The notes under the pieces: model-generated
The model's database searches: none
Seen by the model: the letters and a program-made list of their open reading frames with translations, nothing else
Told to the model about the DNA's origin: nothing
Position numbers and translations under genes: made by a program
Shown here: positions 62,443 through 64,000 of the stretch, in pieces
Numbering within the stretch: position 1 is the stretch's first letter
Layout: every line of letters begins with the position of its first letter
From: Tateyamaria omphalii
GTDB lineage: Bacteria > Pseudomonadota > Alphaproteobacteria > Rhodobacterales > Rhodobacteraceae
Length of the DNA stretch: 64,000 nucleotides
NCBI RefSeq assembly: GCF_014651375.1
Contig: NZ_BMWT01000001.1
Span: 1 to 64,000, forward strand
Direction: 5' to 3'

Positions 62443-64000
62443 TCAGTCCGGGTTGCCACGGGTGAAACTGATCTTGGACAGGTCGGGGGCGGCCTGCGTC
62501 GTCGGCAATACCTCAACGCGGGCCGCGCCGGGCGTGAGGATATGGCGCAACAGGCCCACGGGATGCGCTCTTAGGGTCAGGCGCGTCGACACGTAATCTT
62601 CCACCACCTCTTCGCCCAAGCTCATCTCGGGCAACAGGGCCGCAGGCTCATCTACAACCTCACCATCCAGATCCGTGGCGAATAGGGGCAAGGCGGATCC
62701 GGGGACAATGGCCTTGGCCTCCCAAAGCGCCTCACGGCGGTTGATGCCTGCAGTGGCAAAGGCATCCGCCTCGGCCAACCGCACGATCACGGCAGGTCCC
62801 AACCCCGCACGCCGCCACACGTCCCGCACCGAACGGTAGCCATTCCCGCGCGCCGCGGTCAGCCAGCTGGCGTCCTCCTCGCTCATCCCCTTGAGTTGCC
62901 GAAACCCCAACCGCAGGGCCAAGCCCCCCCTGCCGTCCGGCTCCATCGTATTGTCCCAGAAACTCGCGTTCACACAGATGGGGCGCACCTCAACCCCGTG
63001 TTCGCGCGCATCCCGCACGATCTGGGCGGGCGCATAGAAGCCCATGGGCTGCGCGTTCAGAAGCGCACAGGCAAAGATGCCGGGATGGTGACACTTGATC
63101 CAGCTTGAGGCATAGACCAGCAGCGCGAAACTGGCTGCATGGCTTTCAGGAAAGCCGTAGCTGCCGAACCCCTCGATCTGACTGAAACACCGCTCGGCAA
63201 AGTCGTCATCATACCCGTTCTTGCGCATGCCATGCAGGAACAAAGCCCGGAATTCACTGACACTGCCATGTTTCTTGAAGGTGGCAAGCGACCGCCGCAG
63301 CCGGTCCGCCTGATCGGGGGTAAAGCCTGCCCCCACAATGGCGATCTGCATCGCCTGTTCCTGGAACAGTGGCACACCCAAGGTCTTGCCCAGCACCTGG
63401 CCGAGTTCATCCGATGGAAAGGACACCTCCTCCTCACCGTTCCGGCGCCGGATGTAAGGATGCACCATATCGCCTTGAATGGGGCCGGGGCGGATGATCG
63501 CCACCTCGATCACCAGATCATAGAAATTGCGCGGCCGCATCCGGGGCAGGAAGTTCATCTGCGCACGGCTTTCGACCTGGAACACCCCGATACTGTCGGC
63601 TTTGCACAGCATGTCGTATACGCGCGGGTCCTCTTTGGGCAGAGTCGCAAGGGTGTAGCTTTGTTGATGATGCATCTTCAGCAGATCAAAGGCCTTGCGA
63701 ATACAGGTCAGCATCCCAAGGCTCAGCACATCCACTTTCAGGATGCCAAGGCTGTCGATGTCATCCTTGTCCCAACAGATAACGGTGCGGCCCTCCATCG
63801 TGGCGTTTTCAATCGGCACCAACTCATCAAGCCGCCCCTCGGTGACGATGAACCCACCGACATGCTGGGACAGATGCCGGGGAAAGCCGTTGATCTCGTA
63901 GACCAGTTCGATGGTCTGCCGCAGGCGCCGGTCGCGGAAGTCGAGGCCGATCTCGGCCATGCGTTCCGCCTCCAACCCCTTGGTGGAAAAGAACCCCCAA
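62443..64000 (-). CDS. dnaE2: Error-prone DNA polymerase DnaE2 (ImuC), 3' part
   Basis: The 3' part of a C-family DNA polymerase is cut by the right window edge; more than 510 residues are visible. VGGFIVTEGRLDELVPIENA, CWDKDDIDSLGILKVDVLSL and RPGPIQGDMVHPYIRRRNGE are DnaE catalytic-region motifs, with the DVLSLGML form. FAERCFSQIEGFGSYGFPESHAASFA is typical of the end of the polymerase core (given in part), followed by helix-hairpin-helix and OB-fold regions. The absence of a beta-clamp-like C-terminus and the PESHAASFALLVYASSW context fit DnaE2, the SOS-induced translesion polymerase. ImuA/ImuB would lie outside the window. Confidence 0.9.
   Translation of the reverse strand, partial: WGFFSTKGLEAERMAEIGLDFRDRRLRQTIELVYEINGFPRHLSQHVGGFIVTEGRLDELVPIENATMEGRTVICWDKDDIDSLGILKVDVLSLGMLTCIRKAFDLLKMHHQQSYTLATLPKEDPRVYDMLCKADSIGVFQVESRAQMNFLPRMRPRNFYDLVIEVAIIRPGPIQGDMVHPYIRRRNGEEEVSFPSDELGQVLGKTLGVPLFQEQAMQIAIVGAGFTPDQADRLRRSLATFKKHGSVSEFRALFLHGMRKNGYDDDFAERCFSQIEGFGSYGFPESHAASFALLVYASSWIKCHHPGIFACALLNAQPMGFYAPAQIVRDAREHGVEVRPICVNASFWDNTMEPDGRGGLALRLGFRQLKGMSEEDASWLTAARGNGYRSVRDVWRRAGLGPAVIVRLAEADAFATAGINRREALWEAKAIVPGSALPLFATDLDGEVVDEPAALLPEMSLGEEVVEDYVSTRLTLRAHPVGLLRHILTPGAARVEVLPTTQAAPDLSKISFTRGNPD

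Noticed and set aside
1-64000. CRISPR array or rRNA genes
   Set aside because: No regularly spaced direct repeats and no rRNA-like stretches were seen.

Overview
The window looks like chromosome of a marine, Roseobacter-type alphaproteobacterium (Rhodobacteraceae). This is inferred from gene content: a complete hmu haem-uptake locus, a TRAP transporter, sugar-acid catabolic operons, a ChrR-like cupin, DnaE2 and moderately high GC coding DNA. No 16S gene or other species marker is present, so placement below family is not possible.

Left part (1-18.5 kb). A haem island comes first: hmuSTUV on the minus strand, divergent from a TonB-dependent haem receptor, which is followed by three plus-strand genes (two unrecognised proteins and a two-domain GNAT). 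A small Sel1-like secreted protein follows. Next is a very large secreted-type protein combining EF-hand-like loops, RCC1 repeats, an Ig-like domain and RTX repeats. Housekeeping-type genes follow (NIPSNAP, NUDIX, LysE). A TPP riboswitch then stands in front of a decayed thiM, behind which a cupin and an SDR are tightly packed. A nitronate monooxygenase gene, transposase and HTH-gene fragments, and tRNA-Arg(CCT) close this part.

Middle (18.5-29.4 kb). A LacI-type regulator, a YcaQ-like DNA glycosylase and pxpB-pxpC-pxpA (5-oxoprolinase) form one plus-strand run. A Rieske/ThDP-enzyme fusion with a TetR regulator lies opposite a cupin and amine-oxidase pair. An isolated nucleotide-sugar dehydrogenase ends the section.

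Right-middle (29.5-57.3 kb). This is a roughly 28 kb sugar-acid catabolic island. One minus-strand block carries four Gfo/Idh/MocA dehydrogenases interleaved with mannonate dehydratase. Divergent from it are uronate isomerase and a fructuronate-reductase-like enzyme. A second minus-strand operon carries a TRAP transporter, two phytanoyl-CoA-dioxygenase-type enzymes flanking an altronate dehydratase, a beta-hydroxyacid dehydrogenase, a DMT transporter and KDG kinase. UxaC, UxuB, UxuA, UxaA and KdgK together would bring hexuronates to KDPG. Beyond the GntR regulator is a non-phosphorylative acid-sugar cluster: DenD-like and LtnD-like dehydrogenases, and opposite them an SDR, an IlvD/Edd dehydratase, an FAH-fold hydrolase, a 2-hydroxyacid dehydrogenase and a mandelate-racemase-type enzyme. 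An AraC regulator and a TrmO-like protein finish it. The SDR plus FAH pair fits the diketo-hydrolase route known for L-fuconate and similar acids.

Right end (57.3-64 kb). A strong hairpin terminator precedes the gpmI-envC-ctpA cell-envelope and glycolysis operon on the minus strand. Two small conserved genes follow, and then the 3' part of dnaE2, cut by the window edge. No CRISPR array, rRNA or replication origin was seen.
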